This document shows positions 23,764-34,445 of a stretch of DNA of 64,000 nt, piece by piece (the stretch's first letter is position 1; every line of letters starts with the position of its first letter). The DNA is taken from positions 6,882,101 through 6,946,100 of the forward strand of contig NC_003074.8 in assembly GCF_000001735.4 (NCBI RefSeq), written 5' to 3'. Position numbers and translations under genes: made by a program. This DNA is from Arabidopsis thaliana (Eukaryota; Streptophyta; Magnoliopsida; Brassicales; Brassicaceae). The notes below the pieces were generated by a model, which worked only from the letters and a program-made list of their open reading frames with translations, did not search any database and had not been told where the DNA came from.

Positions 23764-25380
23764 TTCGAAAGAATCTGATGTTGATCATCTCAAGTATCCA
23801 AGTATCGTTTCGATGAGTACTGTATATAGTGCGAGTACAAAATGCACTTAGCTGTTTAAAGCAGTGTTTTGATGCACCGTGGCATTCGTTTTCCTCGGAT
23901 AGTCATTTCTCAGATGATTTTCATCCTTAATAGGTCTGCTTTAGTTCTAAAACTCGGATGATTTGTAATTTCCAGTGTCCAAATCTACTAATTTTATTAA
24001 TCCTATAAATTAAACAAACTTATATCTTGATTTTTTTTTAAAAATCATAGATTATTTATACTATTGTACAAAAAGAATTACATTTAAATCGGTAAATATA
24101 GTTTCACCATAAATATATGGTTTCATTAATATCATAAATTAGTAATGATATAGATATATCAACAATATATATTTATATATATATTATATGTAAGAAATTT
24201 CTTTGAAATATATTTTTAATATTTAGTTCTCATTTGTACTTATTTGAATTTAGTTCTAATATTTTACTGTATCAAAAAAAATTTGGTGTTATTTTTTAGA
24301 CATGAGAATTATTTTTTACTTATAATTAGTTATAAAAAAAATATTTTTTATAATGAAAGAAATCTTATAGTAAAAAATTACTATGAAAAATTTCTTTATA
24401 AATTAATAAAATTTTAGAATCCCAACATTATTAATTTGTAAAGGTTTTACTGTAGTTAAGTTCAAGTTCAATTTAAGCTGGTGCTAAACGTTAGCTACGT
24501 GTTCGTATGATGTCAACTGTCTAGATACAGGAAAATTTCTCCGAATATACAGCGACTACACATCAACCATAGAGAACAGTATGAAGTAAATATACCCTCT
24601 ATCCATCGCATATGTAGTTTGTGGGAGTGCTCTGTTGGTTTCGCTTTCCTCTGATGTTGTATACCCTGTATTGTCAAATATGACTGCGACACGGTTCCCA
24701 CTCATCTCATAGACCGCTAGATAATAGTCTGCATGTATATAAAATAATTGTTAAAGACAAAACATAGGGCATACCCAATATCCTTTGTGCATAGTATTTA
24801 GTATGTCATGGAAGTTAACTAGGTCTTTGAGAGTTCGAACGCCATGAAGAGCAAAAGAAAGAGAGGAAATACGGAAGAGAAAGACAAAACAAACTAAAAA
24901 CCAAAAGACATTTGACCTATCGTTTCTGTTTCACAGGACGACCATAAGATGTAAAAGTCTTGCCCATCCATTCCACAACCCATTATCGATTCACAAGGCA
25001 ACATAAGAAGAAGTTTACATTTCGATGAGCTAGAGCAATTCTCTAGCGCAGATCACAAACAACCAACTCCAACCTCTGGTTATACTATCCAAGATTTTTA
25101 CAGGATGGTGCCTGAGGCTGCCAGGTTTCGAAGGAATAAAGAGTTTTGGTGTAGCAAGAAAAATTAAGTTACAAGACACTAATTATATTGTAGATAGAGA
25201 CAGAATTGAAATAAAATATGGAACATAAATAAATAATTAGATAAATGAGTCAGCAGCTTCGGTGAATTGTTCTGTATCTCGGAGTATTACTGCCGGCGAC
25301 GAGGATAGTCTTATCTTCTCCTCTCTAATGACTTTGATTCATTTTCCTCTTCAGATTCAAATCCTAGATTCAATCGGAGA
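23764..25380. other. Gap between bHLH121 and the AP-5 gene
   Basis: The first 200 bp suit the bHLH121 3' UTR. A decayed Emigrant-like MITE occupies about 23973-24452 (own entry). The 24500-25260 part has a more even base composition and an unexplained minus-strand open stretch (24559-24728, see findings). It also has a 7-bp perfect hairpin, GCTAGAG-CAATT-CTCTAGC, at 25029-25047. The last 110 bp are the AP-5 gene leader. Confidence 0.5.
23973..24452 (+). mobile_element. Decayed Emigrant-like MITE
   Basis: The right end reads ATTATTAATTTGTAAAGG then TTTTACTG and is followed by TA. It is the same terminus as the two elements near 60 kb (TTAATTTATAGAGGTTTTACT). The interior aligns over its length with 59790-60319, including the shared blocks ACTATATCAAAAAAAATT and CCCAACATTATTAATTT. 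The left end is diverged; CAGTG at 23973 is the likely start. Its length of about 480 bp is close to the roughly 530 bp I remember for Emigrant, a pogo-type MITE that inserts at TA. It lies about 210 bp after the bHLH121 stop. Confidence 0.65.
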
Positions 25381-28300
25381 ATGACCACGACGACGCCGGA
25401 GAAGACTCCGGCGAGACCTCTCTCTATCCAAGATTGGGACGTTCTCATCGACGACTTCCGCGACGCCGGCGCTCCTCGCGACTGGTTCACTTCCGTTTTC
25501 CAGATTGATTCTCTGGTGGACTTCGCTCTCTCGTCTCTCCTCAAAAAAGACTTCCCTACACCAGTGAAGCTCTCAATCCTAGTCTTTCTCGATGAATTTT
25601 CCCCGATTTTGTTTGATAATTGTGGTAGCGATACCTTTGATCGCTTCATCGATGTTCTCCGGACGATCGTGCAATCTCCAACTGATGGATCGTCAGGATT
25701 GAAAGAGCAAGCTATGGTCTCTTTCACGTCTGTGCTTGTATCGATTGATTCTTTCTCTGTAGGTCACGTTGAAGCAGTTGTTGATTTGCTTCTTGCGCTC
25801 GTTAATCGTCCTAACCACGGATTTGATCGACAAGCTCGTGCTATCGCCTGTGAGTGTTTACGTCAGCTTGAGAAAGCTTTTCCTGGTTTGTTATCTGATG
25901 TCGCTGGTCATCTTTGGTCGTTGTGTCAAGCGGAGAGAACTCACGCCGTGCAAGCTTATCTTCTCTTGTTCACCACAATTGTCTACAATGTGGTTAATCA
26001 GAAGCTTAAGGTTTCACTTCTTAGTACCTCTGTACCTTTGGTGCCTTTTAATGCTCCTAATTGGATGCGTGATGAGAGTTCGATTATGAGTCAAGGTCAA
26101 GGGTTGGGGCCAGATCAGAAGGAACTGAGACGAACATTGGCTTTTATGTTGGAATCTCCGTATTTGTTTACTTCTTGTGCTATGATGGAATTTATGGGTA
26201 TGGTTGTGCCACTTGCATCGGCGTTGGAGTTACAGGCTTCTATGTTGAAAGTTCAGTTCTTGGGGATGATTTATTCGTTTGATCCAATGCTTTGTCATGT
26301 TGTCTTGCTTATGTATTCTCGGTTCCCTGATGCGTTTGAGGGACAAGAGAAAGAGATCATGAGACGTCTTATGCTCTTTTCAAAGGAGACTCAGATCTAT
26401 CTTGTTTTCCGTTTGCTTGCGCTGCACTGGTTAATGGGTTTGTTGAATAAGCATATGTTGAGTGGGGAGCTTGAGAAGAGGACATCTGTTCTTGAGATGG
26501 GTCAGAAGTTTCATCCTGTCGTTTTTGATCCACTCGCTTTGAAAGCGTTGAAGCTTGATCTGCTGGTACAATGCTCTGTGAGTTCCAACGCTTTGAGTGG
26601 AGGTGATAACAGTAAATCTGCTGGGGATTTGTTGCAGGACTGCTTGGTATCGGTTTCGGATTTCAAATGGTTGCCTCCATGGAGCTCAGAAACTGAACTA
26701 GCATTCCGCACTTTACACAAGTTTCTGATATGTGCATCTACACATTCCGACTCTGACCCTTCCACCACTAGAATCCTTATGGAGTCTAGCCTCTTCCAAA
26801 ACGTGCAGGTCTGTAGCTCTCTTTACTTGCTTCTTGGTCTTGCTTGATGATGGTTTACTTTTGCTAGTTTTCAGAAGGAACGGAACTGTGTGGCCCTTTT
26901 TAGTTCTAATTAGCTTTTAGTTCAGGAACCAATCTTTTGCTGATTCTGCTCTCAGATATACTCTTCATTTGTTTTGATTGTCTTCTATATTTAATTCAGG
27001 GGTTGCTGGTAGACATGACTTTGGAGTTTCAAATCTTGGTCCCTGTTATTGTGGCTTTTATTGAGCGGTTGATTCACTGTCACAAGCATCAGTGGTTAGG
27101 AGAGCGGTTTCTTCAGATAGTCGATGAGAATCTGCTTCCCAAACTTAAGAAAAAAAACTTATTAACAGCTTACTTCCCGCTTTTCCATCGAATAGCCGAG
27201 AATGATACAATACCTCCTTCTCGATTGATAGAGCTGCTTACGAAGTTTGTAATTTCACTTGTTGAGAAGCGCGGACTTGATGTGGGGTTGAAATTGTGGG
27301 ATCAAGGAACTGAAGTTCTTGGCATCTGTCGAACATTGATGAGTCACCATAAGAGCTCTAGATTATTTCTCGGACTCTCTCGCCTTCTTTCCCTCACATG
27401 TCTCTATTTCCCTGATCTGGAGGTCCGAGACAATGCTAGGTATGACCATGACACCCACGTAAACGAATCTTTCTAATATTTATGAATTGTGATGACGTTA
27501 ACTCTACCTCATAAATTGGTACATTGTAGGATATATCTGAGGATGCTGGTCTGTATACCAGGACAGAGAATTAAGAACATTTTGAAGCCGGCAGATGCTG
27601 TCACTCCATCAACCCATTCTTCTACATTTTTTAGTGTTCAAAGTCCTCGTTTTCGTCATGATCCTAGTAAATCTCGGAACCTTTCATCCTATATTCATCT
27701 TGAACGGGTTACGCCCCTACTCGTGAAACAGTCATGGTCATTGTCTCTACCATCTCTAAGTGTTGGAACTGATGGATATAGCATTATAGAAAACAAAATC
27801 CAGGTAGATGAAGTTGAGCCGGATGGCAGTCAAGAACTTCAGATTTTGCCAGAAGCTCGAAGAATTGAATCAGGAAAACCTACGTTAAGGGTAATGGACT
27901 CAAAGATTGCAGAGATTCTAGAAAGATTAAGAAGATATTTCTCTGTGATTCCTGATTTCAAACACATGCCAGGAATTAAGGTTAGAATAACGTGTACTTT
28001 GAGATTGGATGCTGAACCATATAGCAGTATATGGGGAAGTGAAACTCAGAAAATCGATTTAGAGAAAGTCGACTCACCTCCTGCGATTTTCGCGACGGTG
28101 CTCAAATTCTCATCTTCAGCCCCTTATGGCTCTATTCCCTCATGTCGCATACCTTTCCTTCTCGGTGAGCCTCATTGGAACAGCAATGTACCCAATGAAG
28201 AAGTTTCTTTAGACATTGTCGTGGTAGAAAACACACTGAAAGAGGAGGAAAAAGATGGCTTGAGAGGAGCACCTGTAACAGTGGAACTGGAACCTAGAGA

Positions 28301-29015
28301 ACCTACACCAGGTTTGGTCGAGGTTTCAATGGAAGCAAATGCAGAGAATGGTCAGATGATTCAGGGAAAACTCGAGAGTGTCCCTGTGGGGATTGAAGAC
28401 ATGTTCCTAAAAGCTCTTGCTCCACCGGACGAACCTGAAGATACAATACCGAGCTACTACTCAGATCTATTCAATGCTTTGTGGGAAGTGTGTGGTTCTT
28501 CGTCCAGCACTGCACACGAAACATTTGCACTAAAAGGTGGCAAAATGGCTGCAGCAGTCAGCGGGACTCGGTCAGTAAAACTGCTTGAAGTCCCTGCGGA
28601 AACTGTAATACAGGCCACTGAGCTTCGTTTAGCGCCCTTTGTGGTGGCTATCAGTGGAGAACAGCTTGTAAACATTGTAAGAGACGGAGGAATTATTGAG
28701 AACATTGTGTGGAAGGAAGAGGAAGAAGAACAAGGGGATCACACAAATGCGGACCAGCCTTCTTCATCCTCGGTGGGATTAAACCGAGGCCCTCTTCGTC
28801 TGACATACATTGGATATGGAGATGACCAAGAGGTTCCGATGACGAGAAGTAGGGGGAAAATGGGAACGATAAAGATGCTGATGTTTCTGCCGCCAAGATA
28901 TCATCTAATGTTTGAAATGGAAGTTGGGCAAGGATCGACATTGGTGCATATAAGAACAGATTATTGGCCTTGCTTAGCTTATGTTGATGATTACTTAGAA
29001 GCTTTGTTTTTGTAA
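25381..29015 (+). CDS. AP-5 complex subunit beta-like protein
   Basis: Three exons, 25381-26808, 27000-27439 and 27530-29015, encode 1117 aa. The N-terminal two thirds are Leu-rich and helical with repeated short helices (for example QARAIACECLRQLEKAFPGL), fitting an adaptin HEAT-type trunk. The C-terminal third is beta-rich and acidic and ends LAYVDDYLEALFL. I identify it from gene order and from memory of At3g19870 being the AP-5 beta subunit; no short motif proves it. AP-5 is a late-endosomal adaptor complex that works without clathrin. The start ATG follows a 110-bp leader, and MTTTTPEKTPARP is Thr/Pro-rich. The last 300 bp of this gene were copied twice into the region downstream (30855-31392 and 32125-32330). 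Confidence 0.8.
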
Positions 29016-29334
29016 TAATAGCAGAGACTTTCACTATTTTCTTCTTATTCTTTGGGCCCAACCTACATGTAAAGTTTTACCCAAACGAACAAACACAAAT
29101 TCTGTTTTTTGAGAAGTTTATTTTTATTGGGATAAAGTAGGAACTAGTGCAAGTGAGATGGTTCTAAAGTTAATCTGTATCTTTGGAAGGCCATAAATGA
29201 CAAAGTTCTAAAACTGTTGTTTAACTAAATAGAAGAAGAAAAGAAAAAAAACTATTATCATAAAAAAAAAGCTAGTAGGTTAATGTTTAGTCTTCATGTA
29301 CTCGTTTAGTGGTAAACCTTGTTGGTTCGGTCCC
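29016..29334. other. Convergent 3' gap between the AP-5 gene and the first F-box gene
   Basis: Contains the AP-5 3' UTR (T-rich, with the block AACGAACAAACACAAATT near 29083-29100) and the end of the F-box gene. The same flanking block recurs at 32374-32391 downstream of the third copy. The duplicated unit therefore includes this spacer. Confidence 0.6.
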
Positions 29335-30504
29335 TCACACTTCTCTACCCTTTCCTTTGCTCTTCCTCTTCCTCTTATTCTCTCTCCTTTTGGGTACTGC
29401 AATTTGGTTGATTTGCACTAAACTTGGAACATACGAGCTAAAACACACAATTGGGCTACGCAATGGTTTACATTCTCCAAGATCCACTTCTTTCAAGTAT
29501 CTATCTTCTCCAATAATGTAAGCTGTTTTGTAGCATTTTGATTTGTTTGAACTAAAAACCACCGCGAGTTTCTTCTCTTCGTCAATGAAGAAACTGTCAA
29601 GCTGAAAATCAAGAAGAGCACCGAGTACTGTCTCAATATCAACTTTTAAGAAGGGTTTCCAAAACACCACATTGGGCTCAATCTTAGTAGTAACCCAAAT
29701 CTCTATCACATTTTGATCATAGCGTTTAAGTAACACCGCGAGTTTCTCTTCTTTAACACAAGATAGACCTCCGGTATCTCCGAAATCAATATCAAACTGA
29801 AACGGTAGATGAAGAAACTTGCCAAATCTCTCTGCCGTAAAATCAAAACAGATTAAGATTTCAGGGGTTTCAACTTCATCTTCATCTTCATCGGAATCTT
29901 CCACTAGTATTCTTTCTTTAGTCAAAAAGTAAGTATTTCCATTTACCAATGCGCATATATCATAGTCTATATGCCAGTTGGGATCAGTGACATTAAAAGC
30001 ACTCCATGAATTAGACTTTACATCGTAAATTTCGTAGTAGCACTGGTAGTCATCACAGAAAACTTTCAATATCTTGTGATTCTTGTTGTTGTCACATCCA
30101 AGAGCATACGTATTGTATCCTGTTTTTGTGGTTTTGGTGTTGATCCATCTGGTTTGTCCTAAATACGGGTTCCAAATAATGAGCCTTGATGACTTCTCCC
30201 TTGTTACACATAACAATAAGCCGGCGCAGTAAAAGACTTGAGATGTTTCGACTTGATACATTGATATACTAACAAAGTCTTCGTTGAGGATTCCGTGAAG
30301 ATTGAACCTCATTGAGCAAAGCCTATAATCCAACATCATGAACCCTAGAAACTGCTGTTTTGGTTCTCCTATACATAGAATCCGTTCTTTGGATAAAGCG
30401 TTCCATCCTTTGCAGGTGGATCTCACTGCTCCTAGAGAAGTTATCGGAACCCTAGACAGTATCTCCTCTACCAAATCCTGCGTAAGATCACTCATCATCG
30501 TCAT
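29335..30504 (-). CDS. F-box protein with F-box-associated domain (At3g19880 type)
   Basis: A single intronless frame of 389 aa from the ATG at 30504 (MTMMSDLTQDL); an upstream in-frame TTG is not a start. The F-box at about 5-45 reads DLVEEILSRVPITSLGAVRST and so binds SKP1 in SCF ubiquitin ligases. It is followed by the type-1 F-box-associated region (CSMRFNLHGIL... LLCVTRE... WNPYLGQTRWI... YALGCDNNKNHKILKVF) that supplies target binding. The tail is Lys/Arg-rich. A TATA box lies at 30560-30553 on the minus strand. Its nearest relative is the F-box gene at 32810-34042, with which it shares ITSLGAVRST and WNALSK. These plant-specific F-box genes duplicate and die quickly; the target is unknown. 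Confidence 0.9.
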   Translation of the reverse strand: MTMMSDLTQDLVEEILSRVPITSLGAVRSTCKGWNALSKERILCIGEPKQQFLGFMMLDYRLCSMRFNLHGILNEDFVSISMYQVETSQVFYCAGLLLCVTREKSSRLIIWNPYLGQTRWINTKTTKTGYNTYALGCDNNKNHKILKVFCDDYQCYYEIYDVKSNSWSAFNVTDPNWHIDYDICALVNGNTYFLTKERILVEDSDEDEDEVETPEILICFDFTAERFGKFLHLPFQFDIDFGDTGGLSCVKEEKLAVLLKRYDQNVIEIWVTTKIEPNVVFWKPFLKVDIETVLGALLDFQLDSFFIDEEKKLAVVFSSNKSKCYKTAYIIGEDRYLKEVDLGECKPLRSPIVCFSSYVPSLVQINQIAVPKRRENKRKRKSKGKGREV

Positions 30505-30552
30505 TGTTTTCAAATAAGAAAATTAGGGTTTCTAGCTTTCACGCCTGCCACT

Positions 30553-30560
30553 CTTATATA
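30553..30560 (-). promoter_or_regulatory. TATA box of the first F-box gene
   Basis: TATATAAG on the minus strand, about 50 bp before the ATG at 30504. The surrounding sequence (CGCATATATAAGAGTGGCAG) has counterparts before the second F-box gene near 34125, consistent with a duplicated promoter. Confidence 0.55.
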
Positions 30561-30854
30561 TGCGTAGCGTAACTCATCTTTGCCAAAACTTTTTTTCTTT
30601 TTTTTTCTTTTATAACCTTCAAAGAGATAAATATGTAAGCCTTGCAAAATGTTAAATCGACAAAAAAAAAGAAAATGGAAATCGTTTCCAATAGGCACAT
30701 ATAATTTATATTTTTCTTTATTGTCTTCTTTAATAGAAGAATGAAGTGAAGGAACTGACTTTTCATACAAAATTTGACACAAAACAGATAATGTATGAAA
30801 CGGAAACGTGTGATATGCAAAATACTTGAATAAAATGGATAAATACTAAACCTA

Positions 30855-31392
30855 GAAGAAGAACAAGGCGATCAAGCAAATGCATGATCAATCAATCTAC
30901 TTCACCCTCGGCAGGGAAAACAAGATTAAACCGAGGCGCTCTTTGTGATCAACTGATCATGACATACATACAGGCCCGACTCAATATTTTATTGGGCCCT
31001 GTGCTACAAACAAAAATGGCCCTTAAATCTAAACAAAATAATCTTATGTGACATGTGTTTACTGTATTTTTATTTTAAACTTATTATCTTTTATTTTGGT
31101 GGCTGTTTTCTTTGTAGTTTTTCCCTAAACAAAAAAAAATCTGCAAACTAGAAGACTTAAAATTAAGAAAAAAAAATGAGGACCATGTGCACTAGCACCT
31201 CTGGCACTCCCCTAGAGCCGGGTATGATGTTGATGTTTCTGCCGCCAAAATGTCATCTGCTGTTTGAAATGGAAGATGTTGAAGTATCGACATTGGTGCA
31301 GCATATATAAGTAACAGATCATGGCCTTGCTTAGCTTATGTTATGTTGATGTCTTGATGATTACTTAGAAGCTTTGCTTTTGCAATAGGAGT
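30855..31392 (+). pseudogene. Duplicated 3' fragment of the AP-5 gene, interrupted by an insertion
   Basis: 30855-30970 resembles 28722-28812 of the AP-5 gene (shared GAAGAAGAACAAGG, CTTCACCCTCGG against CTTCATCCTCGG, ATTAAACCGAGG and GACATACAT). 31226-31392 resembles 28873-29016 (TGATGTTTCTGCCGCCAA, GTTTGAAATGGAAG, ATTGGTGCA, GGCCTTGCTTAGCTTATGTT, GATTACTTAGAAGCTTTG). Between them lies a foreign block of about 250 bp, and about 60-70 bp of AP-5 sequence is missing. Frameshifts and stops break the frame, so this is a relic. Confidence 0.8.
30972..31225. mobile_element. Short hAT-like non-autonomous insertion in the AP-5 relic
   Basis: The block begins CAGGCCCGACTCAATATTTT and ends CACCTCTGGCACTCCCCTAGAGCCGGG. 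The ends carry the partly inverted core CCCGACTC / GAGCCGGG. GGGCC-type ends with a TGCACTAGCACCTCTGG-like subterminal stretch remind me of short hAT-type elements in this genome. It sits exactly where the two halves of the AP-5 relic separate. No target duplication is clear. Confidence 0.45.
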
Positions 31393-31689
31393 AACTGTTT
31401 ACTGCCATTTCTTATTCTTTTGTCCCGCACCTACTTACAAAAACTAACAACTACAAAAAGTCTCAGGATGTTGTTTTGTATCATATATATGTTATTTTTT
31501 CAATAAATGAAATCAGAGATACACCATTTGTTTCAAAATCTGTTAATTTTTCCGGTGAAATATGAGATAAAGAGCAAAGAAGTATTCTAGTAAAGTTTCT
31601 GACAGATAAAAATGTCTTTTTAAACTAAAAGAGATAAGCTATCATCGTATTAGCGATTAATTAATAGTAAGTGTACTTCTTGTTTCTTT

Positions 31690-32060
31690 TTCATTGGTGT
31701 TAGACCTTGTTGTTTGTTGGTTCCCTTCCTCTTCTTCTCTTTTCTTTTGCTCATCCACTTCCTGTTCCTCTCTCTTTTATCGCGTCTTGCAATTGGGTCA
31801 TCAATTTGCACTAAACTTGGAACATAACAGCTAAATACCATAAGTTCGGTATAACTATCTGCTTTATTATTTCCAAGATTCACTGTTTATTAAGTATCCA
31901 TCACCTCCAATGATGTAAGCATTAGCTGTTTTGCAGCGTTTAGATTCGGCTAAATCAAAAACCACGGCGAGTTTCTTCTCTTCGTCAATGAAGAAACAGC
32001 TATCTTCATGTAACTCAAAATCAAGACCAAAACTAGTTTCAACTGTAGTAGCCTTGTTTG
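31690..32060 (-). pseudogene. F-box gene relic, C-terminal part only
   Basis: On the minus strand, 32000-31960 matches the FFIDEEKKLAVVF region of both intact F-box genes. 31830-31790 matches the CYVPSLVQI region, and the basic Lys/Arg tail is present at 31790-31700. The N-terminal F-box and the middle are absent, and the frame is broken. The relic sits in the same place relative to the AP-5 relic at 30855-31392 as the intact F-box gene does to the AP-5 gene. Confidence 0.75.
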
Positions 32061-32124
32061 ACTGTCATTTATAATGACTCTTCTTGACTTCTCTAATCCA
32101 AAACATGACACAGAAATGCATATC

Positions 32125-32330
32125 GATCTACTTCATCCTCGGCGGGGGCTCTCTTCGAATACATTAGATATGGAGATGATCAAGAGGTTCTGATATGACG
32201 AAAATCAGAGGGAAAATGAGAAAAATAAAGAGTATTGCAAAAATGGAAGTTGGTGAAGGATCCACATTGGTGCATACAGATCATTTGCTAGCTTAGCTTA
32301 TATGAGCTTTATTTATGCAGTATAAGAGAC
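32125..32330 (+). pseudogene. Second duplicated 3' fragment of the AP-5 gene
   Basis: Shared blocks with the AP-5 3' end include CTTCATCCTCGG, ATATGGAGATGA, CAAGAGGTTC, GGGAAAATG, ATGGAAGTTGG and ACATTGGTGCATA, in the same order as 28768-28950. The 3' flank at 32374-32400 repeats the AP-5 downstream spacer. Several internal deletions and shifts make it non-coding. Confidence 0.78.
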
Positions 32331-32809
32331 TTTTACTGGTTTTTCATATAATTTTTGCTCACCTACATTAAGTTACCTAAACGAACAAACACAAATTGTT
32401 TTGTTTGGAGAAATATATTCTTATTTGTATGAAGAAGAAATTAATGCAAGTGGACAAGAACTTTATTCGTGCCTCAATGAAATGAGTCTAAAGATATTTT
32501 GCATCTACTACATCATTTTGTATCATAGTTAATTAATTGATGTATTCTAGGTTAGATCTTCAACTATGTATTTGTTTTTTTTCTTAATAAATGAATTTAG
32601 ACAAAACAAGTTAGTATTAAAATATGTTAACTATGCCGGTAATTGAAGATAAAAAGAGCAAAGAACTAAGTTTAAGATCAAACTGTCTTGTCTGTTCAAC
32701 CAAACAGAAACGAAATAATTTGACTAGTCTTGTCCAAAGGACATTGCAAAAACAAAGAACAAAAACGAATGAAGAAAAGGAAGAAGGTATTTCTGTTAAT
32801 AAAGTTTTA

Positions 32810-34042
32810 TTACCTTTTGCTCTTCCTCTTCCTCTTCTTACGTTGCCTTTTTGTGTCCACCATTTTGATTGATTTGCACTTATCTTCCTCTTCCTCTTCA
32901 ATTTGGTTGATCTTCTCTAAACTTGGAACATAAGAGCTAGAACACACAAGTGCGCTCCGATACACGTCTTTTCGGACCTCCACAGCTTCTCCAAGAACCT
33001 CTTTTTTCAAGTATCCCTTCTCTCCAATAATGTAAGCTGTGTGGTAACAACGTGTCTTGTTATTCCTTTTACCACGTTTTTTATCTAGATTAAAAACCAC
33101 CGCGAGTTTCTTCTCTTCGTCAATGAAAAAACTGCCAGCTTCATCTTTACATTGTTGAAAGCCAAACCTAACGAGTGGTTTCATATCAACTTTAAACAAG
33201 TTGCTCCACAACACCTCATTGGACTCAATCTTAGTGGTTACCCATATGGCCATCTCGCCTGTATCCCAGCGCTGATATAGAGCCGCTAGTTTTTCATTTC
33301 CAACACAAGAAAGTGTTCCAACGTATTTCCTATGATACTTAAACGGCATAGCAATAAAATTTTCAAACTTCTCCGTTGTGAAGTTAAAACAAAGCAAGAA
33401 AACACGATACTTATCTTTTGCTCTTTGCTCTTGAGTCAAGAAGTACGTATTTCCATTTAAGGATACGCCGCGGTTATAAGAATCTATATCCCAGCCTGGA
33501 AGGTGATCTTCTTCCCCCCATGATTCTGTCTTGAAATTGTAAACTTCGTAGTAGTAATAACACTCATCGTACAACCTCAAGATCTTGTGGTTCTTGTCCT
33601 TGTCGTAACCGAGAGCAAACATGTCTGATTCGTCGTGAGGTTCTCTTGCTTCGATCCACTTGGTTTGACCCAAATACGGATTCCAAACCACAACACTAGA
33701 GTTGTCACTTGGAACGCACAACACTAAACCATCGCATTGAAACACTTTAGAGATGTCGATTTGATTAACTATATCACCTACCTCCCTGATAGATGGACGA
33801 TCAAAGCCTTCACCGTCTCCTTTTAGAATTCCATTGAGATGGAATATCATTGATAAAAACCTATGATCCATCACCATGAACCCTAGAAACTGATCCTTCG
33901 CTTCCGCTTTATACAACAGCCGACCTTTGGATAAGGCGTTCCATTGTTTGTGAGTGGATCTCACGGCTCCAAGAGAAGTTATCGGAGCCTTAGAGAGTAT
34001 CTCCTCTACCAAATCCTTCGAAAGATCAGAGATCATAGTCAT
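32810..34042 (-). CDS. F-box protein with F-box-associated domain (At3g19890 type)
   Basis: An intronless frame of 410 aa from the ATG at 34042 (MTMISDLSKDL); the in-frame TTG nine bases before is not a start. The F-box is at about 5-45 (DLVEEILSKAPITSLGAVRST), followed by the associated domain (FHLNGILKG, LVLCVPSDNS, VVWNPYLGQTKWI, FALGYDKDKNHKILRLY). A late conserved block FFIDEEKKLAVVF precedes a strongly basic tail. It would act as the target-binding part of an SCF ubiquitin ligase. It is the 3' neighbour of the second AP-5 relic, so it is the third unit of the local duplication. Confidence 0.9.
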   Translation of the reverse strand: MTMISDLSKDLVEEILSKAPITSLGAVRSTHKQWNALSKGRLLYKAEAKDQFLGFMVMDHRFLSMIFHLNGILKGDGEGFDRPSIREVGDIVNQIDISKVFQCDGLVLCVPSDNSSVVVWNPYLGQTKWIEAREPHDESDMFALGYDKDKNHKILRLYDECYYYYEVYNFKTESWGEEDHLPGWDIDSYNRGVSLNGNTYFLTQEQRAKDKYRVFLLCFNFTTEKFENFIAMPFKYHRKYVGTLSCVGNEKLAALYQRWDTGEMAIWVTTKIESNEVLWSNLFKVDMKPLVRFGFQQCKDEAGSFFIDEEKKLAVVFNLDKKRGKRNNKTRCYHTAYIIGEKGYLKKEVLGEAVEVRKDVYRSALVCSSSYVPSLEKINQIEEEEEDKCKSIKMVDTKRQRKKRKRKSKR

Positions 34043-34105
34043 TGTTGTCAAATGGAGAATTAGGGTTTTGGTTTTTTTATTGGTGAGAGGATTTGTTTTT
34101 TTTTT

Positions 34106-34445
34106 TTAACTTCCACGCTTGCCCACTCTTTATATTAGCGTCTACTAGATAAGTGTGCGTCTAATAACTTTCACAACGATACCCTAAATATGTCCACTAC
34201 TCACACTCTTAGGGAAGCTCATATCATTAAATTATTCAAATCCCTTAAATTACTTCTGTAATCACATTAACTTCCACGCTTGCCCAATACTCCCACTCTA
34301 TATATGCGTCTACTAAATAAGTGTGTGTTTTTCCCTAACAACTTGCATAACGCGCGATACCCTAAATATGTCAAGGATACTCATATCATCTATCGTTATT
34401 CAAATCCCTTAATTTAATCCTATATACTCAATCACATTTACTTCT
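34106..34445 (-). repeat. Tandem duplication of an F-box promoter segment
   Basis: The two copies are joined nearly end to end and differ by small insertions (for example TCCCTAACAACTTGCATAACGCG in the second copy only). The copy nearer the gene carries the TATA-like TATATT/CTTTATA box near 34126-34133. The outer copy carries CTCTATATATGCG, closer to the first F-box gene's promoter. Confidence 0.7.

Noticed and set aside
24820..24850. GAGAGTTCGAACGCC resembling a tRNA T-arm
   Set aside because: No matching acceptor, D or anticodon arms could be found around it; no tRNA gene recognised in the window.
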